Source of the DNA: Verrucomicrobiia bacterium
Lineage (GTDB): Bacteria; Verrucomicrobiota; Verrucomicrobiia; Limisphaerales; JAJOIW01
Reading direction: 5' to 3'
Assembly (NCBI GenBank): GCA_030425355.1
Contig: JAUIAG010000021.1
Span: forward strand, 1 to 32,308
Length of the DNA: 32,308 nucleotides
This document shows positions 16,796 through 25,064 of this stretch, in pieces. The first letter of the stretch is position 1. Each line of letters starts with the position of its first letter. A model generated the notes under the pieces. That model was not told the origin of the DNA and ran no database searches. It saw only the letters and a program-made list of their open reading frames with translations. The translations under genes and the position numbers were made by a program.

Positions 16796-19700
16796 ATGAT
16801 TTCCATCGGTTTCACAGGTTTCTTGAGAATCATACCAGCGAATACCGGTTCTGGCCAATTAAGACGATGCGCGGGCCTGTGCTATTCAGCCATGGCGCTG
16901 GCGGCAGCTCTGTGTGTTTCGGTCATGACAGCAACCGCCGAAGCTGAAAAAGCCCCCGGAAACCAAACGGAGGCGGAAGCATTTTTTATAGGCAGAGTCC
17001 TTCCGTTATTGCAGGAGCATTGCCTCGATTGCCACAGTCACGCCACGAAGATTCGCGGCAGTCTTTCCATGGATTACCGAAACGGCCTGTTGACTGGCGG
17101 CCTGAGTGGACCGGCCGTCGATCTCCAGAACCCGGAAGAAAGCCTGCTGCTGAAGGCACTTCGCCATGAGAAAGGCGATTTGAAGATGCCGAAGGACGCT
17201 CCGAAGCTGAGTGACGAGGCCATTGCCATCTTTGAAACATGGATCCGGCAGGGTGCGGCGGATCCCCGGACTCCGCCGGAGAATGCCGTCGACCCGCGGG
17301 ACCACTGGGCTTTCCAGCCGGTGGCAGAGACGGCTGTTCCGGCGATGGATCCGGAAGACGGCACGGCCATGAATGAAATCGACGCATTCATTCACAGGGC
17401 CCACCAGGATAGGGGATTGAGTTTTGCGCCCGAGGCATCGAGAAGAATCCTCGCCCGCCGCCTCGCTTTTGATCTGACCGGTCTTCCGCCGGATCCCGAA
17501 GTCGTCCGCCGCTTCGAGCAGGACGAATCGCCGCGCGCTTACGAGGACCTGGTGGAAAAATACCTTGCGGATCCCGGATTCGGCGAACGCTGGGCCCGCC
17601 ACTGGCTGGATGTCGCCAGATACGCCGACACAAGGGGCTACGTCTTCCAGAGCGAGCGGCGTTTTCCCTACTCCTACACCTACCGCGACTACGTCATTGC
17701 CGCCTTCAACCACGACAAACCGTATGATCTGTTTGTTATGGAGCAGCTGGCCGCTGACCGGATGGTGGAAGAAACCGGTGACCGCTCCTCGCTGGCCGCT
17801 CTGGGATACCTGACCCTGGGTCGGAGGTTTCTGAACAACAACCACGACATCATCGACGACCGCATTGACGTCACCACCAGGGGACTGATGGGTCTCACCG
17901 TGGTCTGCGCCCGCTGCCACGACCATAAGTACGACCCCATCCCAACCGCTGATTACTATTCCCTTTACGGCGTGTTCGACAGCTCCACCGAGCCATCCGA
18001 ATACCCGCTTCTCGATTTCAATGCCAACGACCCGAAATACCTCGATTTCAAACAGGAGCTTGAGAAACGCGAACAGGAATCCAGCGAATTCCGCACCAGC
18101 AACCAGCGGGAAGCGATTGCCCTCGCAAGGCGTCAGAGCAGTGAATACCTCGAAGTCTATCTGCAGACCATGGATGCGGATGGCAGCGGCCGCGAGGATG
18201 CCGCAAGAAAAGCCAAGCTGGATCCAGGCATCCTCCACAGCTGGCATGAACTTCTCGGAAATCCTCCCGCACTGAAGCAGGCCTTCTGGAAGCCACTGGC
18301 CCGACTGATTCCCCTCAGAGCGGAGCCGGACTTTGAAACCAAAGCCGCTGAGATCATCCGTGAATCCCGGATGGATTCTGACGGACATCCATCGCTGACT
18401 GCGGTGCTCGACTCCATACAGGAAAACGGATTTGAGAATTACGCCTCTGTCATCCGCTCCTACGGCGCAGTTCTTTCGAAGGCGGCGGGAACCGACAGTC
18501 CCGATCTGGAGGCTGTCAGGGAATGGCTGCACAGCGACCAGGCACCGCCCACTATCCCCCTTGGGCAGGCAACCCGGCTGCTCGACGTTCCCACCCAGGA
18601 GAAAATCCGCCGCCTGCAGAGAAAGGTGGAGGAACTGATCGCCACCCATCCCGGCGCTCCGCCGCGAGGCATGGCTCTCATCGACAAGCAGAACCCCACT
18701 GAACCGGTCATTTTTGAACGGGGAAACCCTCGGCGCCGGGGAGAAAGTGTGCCCCGACAGTTTCTTGCCATCCTCGCCGGCAGCGACAGACAGCCCTTTA
18801 CAGAAGGAAGCGGCCGCTATGAAATGGCCCGTGAAATCGCCTCGCCGGAGAATCCGTTGACGGCCCGGGTTTTCGTCAACCGCGTATGGGGCCACTTATT
18901 CGGTCAGCCGATGGTGGCCACTCCAAGTGATTTTGGTGTCCGTTCCGAGCCGCCTTCGCACCCAGAGCTGCTCGATTACCTCGCCTCCCGCTTCATGGAC
19001 AACGGATGGTCCATCAAGGACCTGATCCGGTTGATGGTCACCAGCCGCACCTACCGACAGCAGAGCTTCCGACCTGACAGAAACCAGTCCTATGCCCTGA
19101 TTGATGCGGAAAACAGGTTTCTCTGGAAAATGAACCGCAAACGGCTGGAGTTTGAGCCAATGCGTGACCAGGTCCTTTTTCTGGCCGACCGACTGAACCG
19201 GGAGTTTGGCGGACTTCCGGCACCGGTTTTCGAGGAGCCCTATGAACCACGCCGCACAATCTACGGATTTATCGAACGACAGAACCTTCCCGGTGTTCTG
19301 AAGACCTTCGACTTTGCCAGCCCAGACACCACCAGTCCGCATCGATTCGAGACAACTGTGCCCCAGCAGGCTCTATTTCTCATGAACAACCCATGGTTTC
19401 AGAGCCAGTCCAGATCCTTCGCGGACCGGGTCAAACGGGAATATCCGGACAACACCGGCCATCAGGTCGAAAGACTCTTCCAGCTCGCCTACCAGCGTTC
19501 ACCCTACCCCGATGAACTCGAGTGGTGCCGCGAGTTCATCATGGCACCTGCAACGGAATCCGGCATTGCAGCCGCCCCGGACGAATACTGGCAGTACGGG
19601 ACGATCCATCTGAACCCGGAATCGCTTCATGCCGACGGGTTCAAGCCTTTCCCGCATTTCGACGACGGCACATGGAAAGGCGGCCGGGCCATTCCCGATG

Positions 19701-20167
19701 AGAAACTGGGCTGGGCACTTCTCAGACGAAATGGCGGCCACCCCGGGCAGAATCCCGCTTTTGCCGTGAGCCGCCGGTGGACATGCCCCTCCGACGGGAA
19801 GTGGGATGTGGAAATCGACCTCCGCCATCCCTCCGATCAGGGCGATGGAGTCCGCCTGACTGTTCATTCGCCAGCATCATCCTCCCCGTTAGCCGTTTTG
19901 ACGGCCGCCAATTCTTCAGAGTCCATCACCGTCACAGGCCTGGACCTTGAGTCCGGCCAGACCATCGACTTCGTCGTCGACTGCCAAAGCAATGAGTCTC
20001 ATGACAGTTTCGAAAACCGGATCCGCATCCGAGCCACGGACTCCGGCTTCACCAGCCTTTCGGAGGATCATTTCAGCGGTCCTAAGAAGGAAGTCCCGCC
20101 CATGCAGCCACTGGATCAGCTGGCCCAGGCCATCCTCATGAGCAACGAAACTGTCTTCGTCGACTGA
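16796..20167 (+). CDS. PSCyt1/DUF1549/DUF1553 secreted protein
   Basis: An 1123-residue exported protein of the kind abundant in Planctomycetes and Verrucomicrobia. The N-terminus has Arg23-Arg24 and a hydrophobic stretch (about 30-46) ending in TATAEA, a plausible signal peptide; ATG 16892 is a shorter alternative. A PSCyt1 domain contains one haem-binding CLDCH motif (76-80). DUF1549 (about 185-400) includes ARHWLDVARYADTRGY and CARCHDHKYDPIPTADYYSL. DUF1553 runs from about 690 to the end and closes with LAQAILMSNETVFVD. About 185 residues rich in beta strands (915-1100) lie before that closing motif. These proteins usually pair with a DUF1501 gene; none lies here. Polysaccharide or sulfated-glycan processing is often proposed for them but unproven. 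Confidence 0.9.
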   Translation: MISIGFTGFLRIIPANTGSGQLRRCAGLCYSAMALAAALCVSVMTATAEAEKAPGNQTEAEAFFIGRVLPLLQEHCLDCHSHATKIRGSLSMDYRNGLLTGGLSGPAVDLQNPEESLLLKALRHEKGDLKMPKDAPKLSDEAIAIFETWIRQGAADPRTPPENAVDPRDHWAFQPVAETAVPAMDPEDGTAMNEIDAFIHRAHQDRGLSFAPEASRRILARRLAFDLTGLPPDPEVVRRFEQDESPRAYEDLVEKYLADPGFGERWARHWLDVARYADTRGYVFQSERRFPYSYTYRDYVIAAFNHDKPYDLFVMEQLAADRMVEETGDRSSLAALGYLTLGRRFLNNNHDIIDDRIDVTTRGLMGLTVVCARCHDHKYDPIPTADYYSLYGVFDSSTEPSEYPLLDFNANDPKYLDFKQELEKREQESSEFRTSNQREAIALARRQSSEYLEVYLQTMDADGSGREDAARKAKLDPGILHSWHELLGNPPALKQAFWKPLARLIPLRAEPDFETKAAEIIRESRMDSDGHPSLTAVLDSIQENGFENYASVIRSYGAVLSKAAGTDSPDLEAVREWLHSDQAPPTIPLGQATRLLDVPTQEKIRRLQRKVEELIATHPGAPPRGMALIDKQNPTEPVIFERGNPRRRGESVPRQFLAILAGSDRQPFTEGSGRYEMAREIASPENPLTARVFVNRVWGHLFGQPMVATPSDFGVRSEPPSHPELLDYLASRFMDNGWSIKDLIRLMVTSRTYRQQSFRPDRNQSYALIDAENRFLWKMNRKRLEFEPMRDQVLFLADRLNREFGGLPAPVFEEPYEPRRTIYGFIERQNLPGVLKTFDFASPDTTSPHRFETTVPQQALFLMNNPWFQSQSRSFADRVKREYPDNTGHQVERLFQLAYQRSPYPDELEWCREFIMAPATESGIAAAPDEYWQYGTIHLNPESLHADGFKPFPHFDDGTWKGGRAIPDEKLGWALLRRNGGHPGQNPAFAVSRRWTCPSDGKWDVEIDLRHPSDQGDGVRLTVHSPASSSPLAVLTAANSSESITVTGLDLESGQTIDFVVDCQSNESHDSFENRIRIRATDSGFTSLSEDHFSGPKKEVPPMQPLDQLAQAILMSNETVFVD

Positions 20168-20169
20168 GC

Positions 20170-20988
20170 TTGAAACCCCCACCCCCGGATTTCACCCGGA
20201 TTACCGGCCTCATTCCCGCCGGCGGAATGGCTTCCAGACTGGGAAAACTGCCCTGCAGCAAGGAACTCATCCCCATCCCGGGAGACGGGTCGGAAGAGAC
20301 ACCTCCGCCTGCCACCGAGCCGGTCGCAGCGCGACTTGTCAGAGCCTGCGCGCTCGCCGGTGCATCGCGTGTTTCGTGGGTTCTCCGCCACGGAAAATGG
20401 GATATTCCAGCCTACTTCGGCAGTGGTGCCGCCAGCGGGGTTTCAATGAATTACTCCGTGATGGAATACCCCTACGGCCCTCCCTTCACTCTCAACGAAG
20501 CATGGCACCTCTACTGGAATGACATCGTGCTGCTGGGATTTCCGGACATTCTGATCAGCCACCGGGACCCGTTTTCACCACTGGTCGACCGACTCCGCAC
20601 AGGGTCCTGTGACGTCGCTCTGGCAGTGGTCACGGCACCGGAACCAACCCTCGTCGACGTGGTCAGAATGGACGCCCAGTCCCGCATCCATCAAATTATC
20701 CCCAAACCATCCGGGAATGAGAACACCGATGCATGGCTCTGGGCGGCATGGACACCTGTTTTCTCGGAGTTCCTCCACAACAAGGTTGAAGCACTGCTTG
20801 AGCCAATCCTCTCCAAAGGCTCGAGACCCGCGGCCAGCGAAATCCCGGAAGTTCATGTGGGCCATATCATCGACGCATTCATCCAGGATGGCGGATCCGT
20901 GCAGGGTGTCCGCTTCCCCGATACCCGGTTCCTCGATATCGGGACTCCGGATGGGTTTCGTGCCATCCCTCACTTCTTCAACCAGTAG
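20170..20988 (+). CDS. Sugar-nucleotidyltransferase-like protein
   Basis: A 272-residue protein of the nucleotidyltransferase fold that activates sugar phosphates, as in RmlA/GalU relatives. The N-terminal LIPAGGMASRLGKLPCSKELIPI, here broken for length, is a variant of the GGxGTRL...K signature with Lys31 retained. Further features are LLGFPDILI (the metal-binding Asp region), IHQIIPKP and the closing FPDTRFLDIGTPDGF. The substrate is not evident. It begins with TTG only two bases after the PSCyt1 stop; no in-frame ATG exists before the signature motif (ATG 20227 lies inside it), so TTG is the best start. The tight spacing suggests cotranscription, though a functional link is unclear. Confidence 0.75.
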   Translation: MKPPPPDFTRITGLIPAGGMASRLGKLPCSKELIPIPGDGSEETPPPATEPVAARLVRACALAGASRVSWVLRHGKWDIPAYFGSGAASGVSMNYSVMEYPYGPPFTLNEAWHLYWNDIVLLGFPDILISHRDPFSPLVDRLRTGSCDVALAVVTAPEPTLVDVVRMDAQSRIHQIIPKPSGNENTDAWLWAAWTPVFSEFLHNKVEALLEPILSKGSRPAASEIPEVHVGHIIDAFIQDGGSVQGVRFPDTRFLDIGTPDGFRAIPHFFNQ

Positions 20989-21122
20989 CACAAGGCCCCC
21001 GGACCACCTCCACCCTCAGGTGTCAGCAGTGAGCCTCCATGGTGCAACACGCCGCAGGCCTGCTCACGAAATACCGTGAAATTGTTGGACAAAGCACGAC
21101 AGCACCGTGATTTTGAGGACTG

Positions 21123-22766
21123 ATGGGACAAGTAAAACAGGATTACTCGGACCGGGTTCACATTCGTGAGGCCCGCCGCGAGGACATTGACAGTCTGGTG
21201 AGGCTTAACAAACTCTGTTTTCCCAGCATGGTGGAGGAGAATGTTGTATGGGTGCCTGCACATCTTGCCACACATATGCGCCTCTTCCCCCAGGGCCAGC
21301 TGGTGGCCGAACTGGACGGACGCATAGTCGGGGCGGTGGCCAGTCTGATTGTGGATGTCGGGAATGATCCCTATCGCCCGCACACCTATGCAGGGATCAC
21401 CGATGGCGGATTTTTCTACAATCACAACCCCCAGGGTGACACGCTTTACGGTGCGGATGTCTATGTGCATCCGGAAATGCAGGGAAAAGGTATCGGGCAT
21501 CTGCTTTACGAGGCGAGGCGCCAGCTCTGCCGGAAGCTGAATCTCCGCAGGATTCTGGCTGGAGGTCGCCTTGTGGGCTATTCTCGGTATCGCGGCCAGC
21601 TCAGTCCGGAGGACTATGTCCGCAAGGTTGAGAATGGCGACATCCCCGACCGGGTTCTCACATTTCAGCTGCGTGAGGGATTTGTGGTTCGCGGGATTCT
21701 TCGCAACTACATCACCGACCCGCAGAGTCTCAATCATGCCTCCCTGATCGAGTGGCTGAATCCGGATTTCCGTGAATCGGATCATGTTCACGGTCTTGGC
21801 AAGGTTCGGGTTGGATGCGTCCAGTATCAGGTGCGGAAGATCGAGAATTTCGATGATTTTGCTGAGCAGGTTGACTATTTCGTGGAGACCGCCTGCGATT
21901 ACCGGGTGGACTTCCTGGTCTTTCCCGAGTTTTTCTCCGTGCAGCTGCTGTCACAGCGCGAACTGCGGAAACTGCCGTCACGGGAGGGGATCCGGCGGCT
22001 TGCCAATCTGGAGAAGGAGTTCATGGAACTGATGGGCAGCATGGCCCGCGACTACGGCATTCACATAGTCGGCGGCAGTCACCCGATGATCCGGGGGGAC
22101 CGGATGTATAACGTGAGTCCACTGTTCATCCCGGGCGGCGAAACCGTGCTGCAACCAAAGATCCATATCACCCCGGCCGAAAAACGATACTGGGGCATCG
22201 ATGGCGGCAACCAGCTGCAGGTCATCTCCACTCCCAAGGCACGTATAGGCATCACCATCTGTTACGACGTGGAATTTCCAGAAACGGCCAGATTTCTTGC
22301 CGATGAAGGGGCCGAAATCATCTTCGTGCCCTACTGCACGGATGACCGCCAGGGATATTTAAGAGTCCGTTACTGCGCTCAGGCACGCGCCATAGAAAAC
22401 CAGGTCTATGTGGTGACTTCCGGAATTATCGGCAATCTCCCCAGTGTCCCGGCCATGGACATTCACTATGGCCGCGCCGGGATCTTCACTCCCAGTGACT
22501 TCGAGTTCGCACGCGACGGAATCCAGGCTGAAGCGGACAGCAATGTCGAGATGCTCCTCGTTTCCGATCTTGACCTCAATGATCTCTACCGCTCTCAGGC
22601 TGCCGGATCAGTCACGCCCAAGCTCGACCGGCGCTCGGATCTCTTCCAGTTCCACCACTCCATTCCCGATTCAAAGTCCAGTCAGAGCCTGATTGCCAAC
22701 CCGATTCAGTTTCCGCCGGCGGGAGATGAGAGGAATGATCCTGGATCAGGCGGGGCACCTGAGTGA
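21123..22766 (+). CDS. GNAT acetyltransferase - carbon-nitrogen hydrolase fusion
   Basis: A 547-residue two-domain protein. Residues about 12-200 form a GNAT domain with VHPEMQGKGIGHLLYE, where QGKGIG (120-125) binds acetyl-CoA. Residues about 226-500 form a nitrilase-superfamily hydrolase with the Glu-Lys-Cys triad visible: FPEFF (Glu269), QPKIHITPAE (Lys346) and ITICYDVEFPE (Cys380). GNAT-nitrilase fusions are a known architecture in several phyla; the substrate is unknown, likely an omega-amide or N-acyl compound. The C-terminal tail after about 515 is unstructured. A GAGGA ribosome-binding site five bases before ATG 21123 fixes the start. Confidence 0.9.
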   Translation: MGQVKQDYSDRVHIREARREDIDSLVRLNKLCFPSMVEENVVWVPAHLATHMRLFPQGQLVAELDGRIVGAVASLIVDVGNDPYRPHTYAGITDGGFFYNHNPQGDTLYGADVYVHPEMQGKGIGHLLYEARRQLCRKLNLRRILAGGRLVGYSRYRGQLSPEDYVRKVENGDIPDRVLTFQLREGFVVRGILRNYITDPQSLNHASLIEWLNPDFRESDHVHGLGKVRVGCVQYQVRKIENFDDFAEQVDYFVETACDYRVDFLVFPEFFSVQLLSQRELRKLPSREGIRRLANLEKEFMELMGSMARDYGIHIVGGSHPMIRGDRMYNVSPLFIPGGETVLQPKIHITPAEKRYWGIDGGNQLQVISTPKARIGITICYDVEFPETARFLADEGAEIIFVPYCTDDRQGYLRVRYCAQARAIENQVYVVTSGIIGNLPSVPAMDIHYGRAGIFTPSDFEFARDGIQAEADSNVEMLLVSDLDLNDLYRSQAAGSVTPKLDRRSDLFQFHHSIPDSKSSQSLIANPIQFPPAGDERNDPGSGGAPE

Positions 22767-22814
22767 CATAATTTTGAGTTTGCGGGCTTCAGGCAGACAG
22801 CTGATAGTAACGGC

Positions 22815-23453
22815 ATGTTCCGCTGCTCCTCCCCGGTGTATGCCATGGCGGCTCTGATGCTGCTTCCGGCTCTCAGTGCCATAGTATCATGTCCGGCCGC
22901 ATTTTCTGAGCAAGACGCACCCGCCGGGCAGCAGCCACCGCCGGCTCCAGCACAGCCGGCCGTGATCCGGATGCAAGTGCAGATCTTTCATGTGCCCTCG
23001 GATTCCACCTTTTTCTGGGACCGCAATGTGATCCATCTCAAGCGCCGTAATCCGCAGGGGGAAGGGATCCCTGAAGTCGGAAAACTGAATAACATGCGAC
23101 AGGCTCTTGTCGGCCAGGGAGGCAGGCTCATTGCCTCACCGTCCATATCATTCAATGAATCAAGGCCTGCATCGATGCAGATCCGCATGCCCGACCACAG
23201 CTTCTACCTGGAGATTGGGGAAAACGGCTTCAAGCCGGAGGACAACTCTCTGGAGATGTCGATTGATGTGGGGCAGCTCGCCGGCACCGGGGTTTTGAAG
23301 CCGACGGACCTGAGCGGGAAATGGCAGGGGGTCATCCCGGAAGGCCGGACTCTTTATCTGGTGCTGCGCTCCCGCGACCCGATGGTGACGGACAATTTTG
23401 TCGTATTCCTCCATCCATCCCGTGTCCAGCAGGCGAACGCAGGAGGCAAATAG
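22815..23453 (+). CDS. Hypothetical secreted protein or lipoprotein, 212 aa
   Basis: I do not recognise the family. The N-terminus is a signal sequence (hydrophobic 9-25) with Cys26 in AIVSC, a weak lipobox; an AxA-type cleavage near AFS/EQ is the alternative. A Pro/Ala/Gln-rich linker follows (36-48), then a beta-rich domain: IRMQVQIFHVPSDS, RQALVGQGGRLIASPSISFNE, ASMQIRMPDHSFYLEIGENG. The pattern of an amphipathic strand, 'I-A-S-P-S-I' and a strand faintly recalls secretin-like domains, but I would not assign it. It starts 48 bp after the GNAT-nitrilase gene, and no Shine-Dalgarno is obvious. Confidence 0.7.
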   Translation: MFRCSSPVYAMAALMLLPALSAIVSCPAAFSEQDAPAGQQPPPAPAQPAVIRMQVQIFHVPSDSTFFWDRNVIHLKRRNPQGEGIPEVGKLNNMRQALVGQGGRLIASPSISFNESRPASMQIRMPDHSFYLEIGENGFKPEDNSLEMSIDVGQLAGTGVLKPTDLSGKWQGVIPEGRTLYLVLRSRDPMVTDNFVVFLHPSRVQQANAGGK

Positions 23454-23489
23454 CCACAGTAATCAGGCTCTCACAGTGCCATAAATGCA

Positions 23490-23517
23490 TTGACCACCCT
23501 CTTCAGCGCATTATTAT
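23490..23517 (+). promoter_or_regulatory. Putative promoter of the Gfo/Idh/MocA gene
   Basis: TTGACC (23490-23495) and TATTAT (23512-23517) are spaced by 16 bp and each match five of six consensus bases. The predicted start near 23524 gives a leader of about 23 nt containing the AGGAAAG ribosome-binding site before ATG 23547. Confidence 0.55.
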
Positions 23518-23546
23518 TTTTGAAATACCCAAGTATCAGGAAAGAT

Positions 23547-24920
23547 ATGAGCGAGCAACAGAACTCAGCACTCGGAGCTGGTGATTCACGGCGTGGATTC
23601 ATCAAGAAAACGGCGGCGGCAGCCGCTGCAACGGCAACCGTCAGCAGCCTGAAAACGCCGGTTTACGGCCAGAATCAGGCTCCATCCACTGGCCGTGTCA
23701 TCGGAGCCAATGACCGGATCGTGGTCGGATTTGTTGGTGTCGGCGGTCAGGGCATGGCCCACGTCCGCAGCATCAAACGCAACGCTGGCGAAAACAACGT
23801 GGAAATTGTGGCTGCCTGCGACGTTTCAAAAACCCGCACGGCGGAAGCAGTTGAATATATTGGCGGCGACTGCAAAGGCTACGGGGATCACCGCAAGGTC
23901 GTCGACCGCAAGGATGTCGACGTGATAGTCTGCTCCACGGTCGACCACTGGCACACTGATATCACCTGCGACGCTCTGGAAAGCGGCAAGCATGTTTACT
24001 GCGAAAAACCCATGACCCGCTATCTGGGCGAGGCTTTCCGCATTTACGATACAGCCAAGAAAACTGGCAAACTGGTTCAGGTCGGCGCTCAGCGCACCAG
24101 CTCCGGCGCCTACCACAAGGCTGCTGAACTCAACCGTGAGGGACTTTCCGGACCGCTCGTTCTGGCAACCGGATCCTACATGCGCAATAACCCTCAGGGT
24201 GAGTGGAACTACCAGATTCCCGGTTATGCCACTGCCGATGATATCGACTGGGGTCGCTGGCTTGGCCGCGTCGACAACAGGATCCCGTTCAACGCCGACC
24301 ACTGGAGACGCTGGAGGAAGTATTACCCCTACTGCGCCGGTGTTCTGGGTGACCTCCTCCCACACCGCCTCCACCCCCTGATGCTCGCCACCGGAAACCC
24401 GCAGTTCCCGACCCGCGTGGTGAGCCTCGGTAACAGCGCCTTTGAAACCGATAAAAACACTCCCGGCACCTACATGCGCAGTGTGGATGAAAACGTCCAG
24501 CTGCTGGCCGAATTCCCCGGCGGATTCAACATGTTCCTGACCAGCGGAACGGTCAATGAGCAGGGAATCGTCGAGTGTATCCGCGGTCATTTCGGGACCA
24601 TGTATCTCGGTAACGGCAAAATCGAATTCAAACCCGAGCGTCCGTTTGCGGATGAATTTGATCCCGAAACCCACAACGGCCTCGAGCCCGGCGAATCCAT
24701 CTCCGCTCACGAGAAGAACCTTTTCGACGCCATCCGCTCCGGCAATCAGCCAAGTGCCAACATCGATCTCGCCGTCAAGGTCCAGACCGTTGTGTCCCTC
24801 GCTGAAATCTCCGACCGACTCAACGTCATGTGTCTGTTCGACGAGAAGACCCGCAAAATCACCACCGGAGACGGCAAAGAAGTCGAAGCCATCACCTACG
24901 GCTCACTCGAACTCTCCTGA
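23547..24920 (+). CDS. TAT-exported Gfo/Idh/MocA family oxidoreductase
   Basis: A 457-residue protein. The N-terminus has a canonical twin-arginine signal (SRRGFIKK at 14-21, then an Ala-rich hydrophobic stretch to about 36), so it should be exported folded with its cofactor. A Rossmann domain follows with VVGFVGVGGQGMAHV (GVGGQG 64-69) and the family's EKP motif (YCEKPMT, Glu153-Pro155), then the C-terminal substrate domain. Related periplasmic enzymes in PVC bacteria oxidise or rearrange sugars with bound NAD(P); the substrate is unknown. The frame is open back to a TTG at 23490, but that codon lies in the -35 box, and AGGAAAG before ATG 23547 supports the chosen start. Confidence 0.93.
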   Translation: MSEQQNSALGAGDSRRGFIKKTAAAAAATATVSSLKTPVYGQNQAPSTGRVIGANDRIVVGFVGVGGQGMAHVRSIKRNAGENNVEIVAACDVSKTRTAEAVEYIGGDCKGYGDHRKVVDRKDVDVIVCSTVDHWHTDITCDALESGKHVYCEKPMTRYLGEAFRIYDTAKKTGKLVQVGAQRTSSGAYHKAAELNREGLSGPLVLATGSYMRNNPQGEWNYQIPGYATADDIDWGRWLGRVDNRIPFNADHWRRWRKYYPYCAGVLGDLLPHRLHPLMLATGNPQFPTRVVSLGNSAFETDKNTPGTYMRSVDENVQLLAEFPGGFNMFLTSGTVNEQGIVECIRGHFGTMYLGNGKIEFKPERPFADEFDPETHNGLEPGESISAHEKNLFDAIRSGNQPSANIDLAVKVQTVVSLAEISDRLNVMCLFDEKTRKITTGDGKEVEAITYGSLELS

Positions 24921-24991
24921 TTTTTTCATCCGGCCCGGAAGGGAATTTCCCTGATCGGAATCCCGGACTGAATTTTTTCATACTCAGTATT

Positions 24992-25022
24992 ACCCCGTCC
25001 GGTTCAACCCGGCGGGGTTTTT
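24992..25022 (+). terminator. Rho-independent terminator after the Gfo/Idh/MocA gene
   Basis: CCCCG (24993-24997) pairs with CGGGG (25013-25017), with an inner CCGG/CCGG stem separated by a one-base bulge, followed by TTTTT. It lies about 70 bp after the stop codon. Confidence 0.85.
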
Positions 25023-25064
25023 CGCTGTTTTCTTCCACCCGTCATCCGGCATTATTTGTGCACG

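Noticed and set aside
17006..18895. Long antisense reading frame (629 codons) opposite the PSCyt1/DUF1549/DUF1553 gene
   Set aside because: It mirrors a clearly recognised gene in a GC-rich region, and its translation has no recognisable motif and shadow-like composition.
23826..24710. Antisense frame of 294 codons opposite the Gfo/Idh/MocA gene
   Set aside because: It overlaps a confident oxidoreductase and lacks motifs or a start region.
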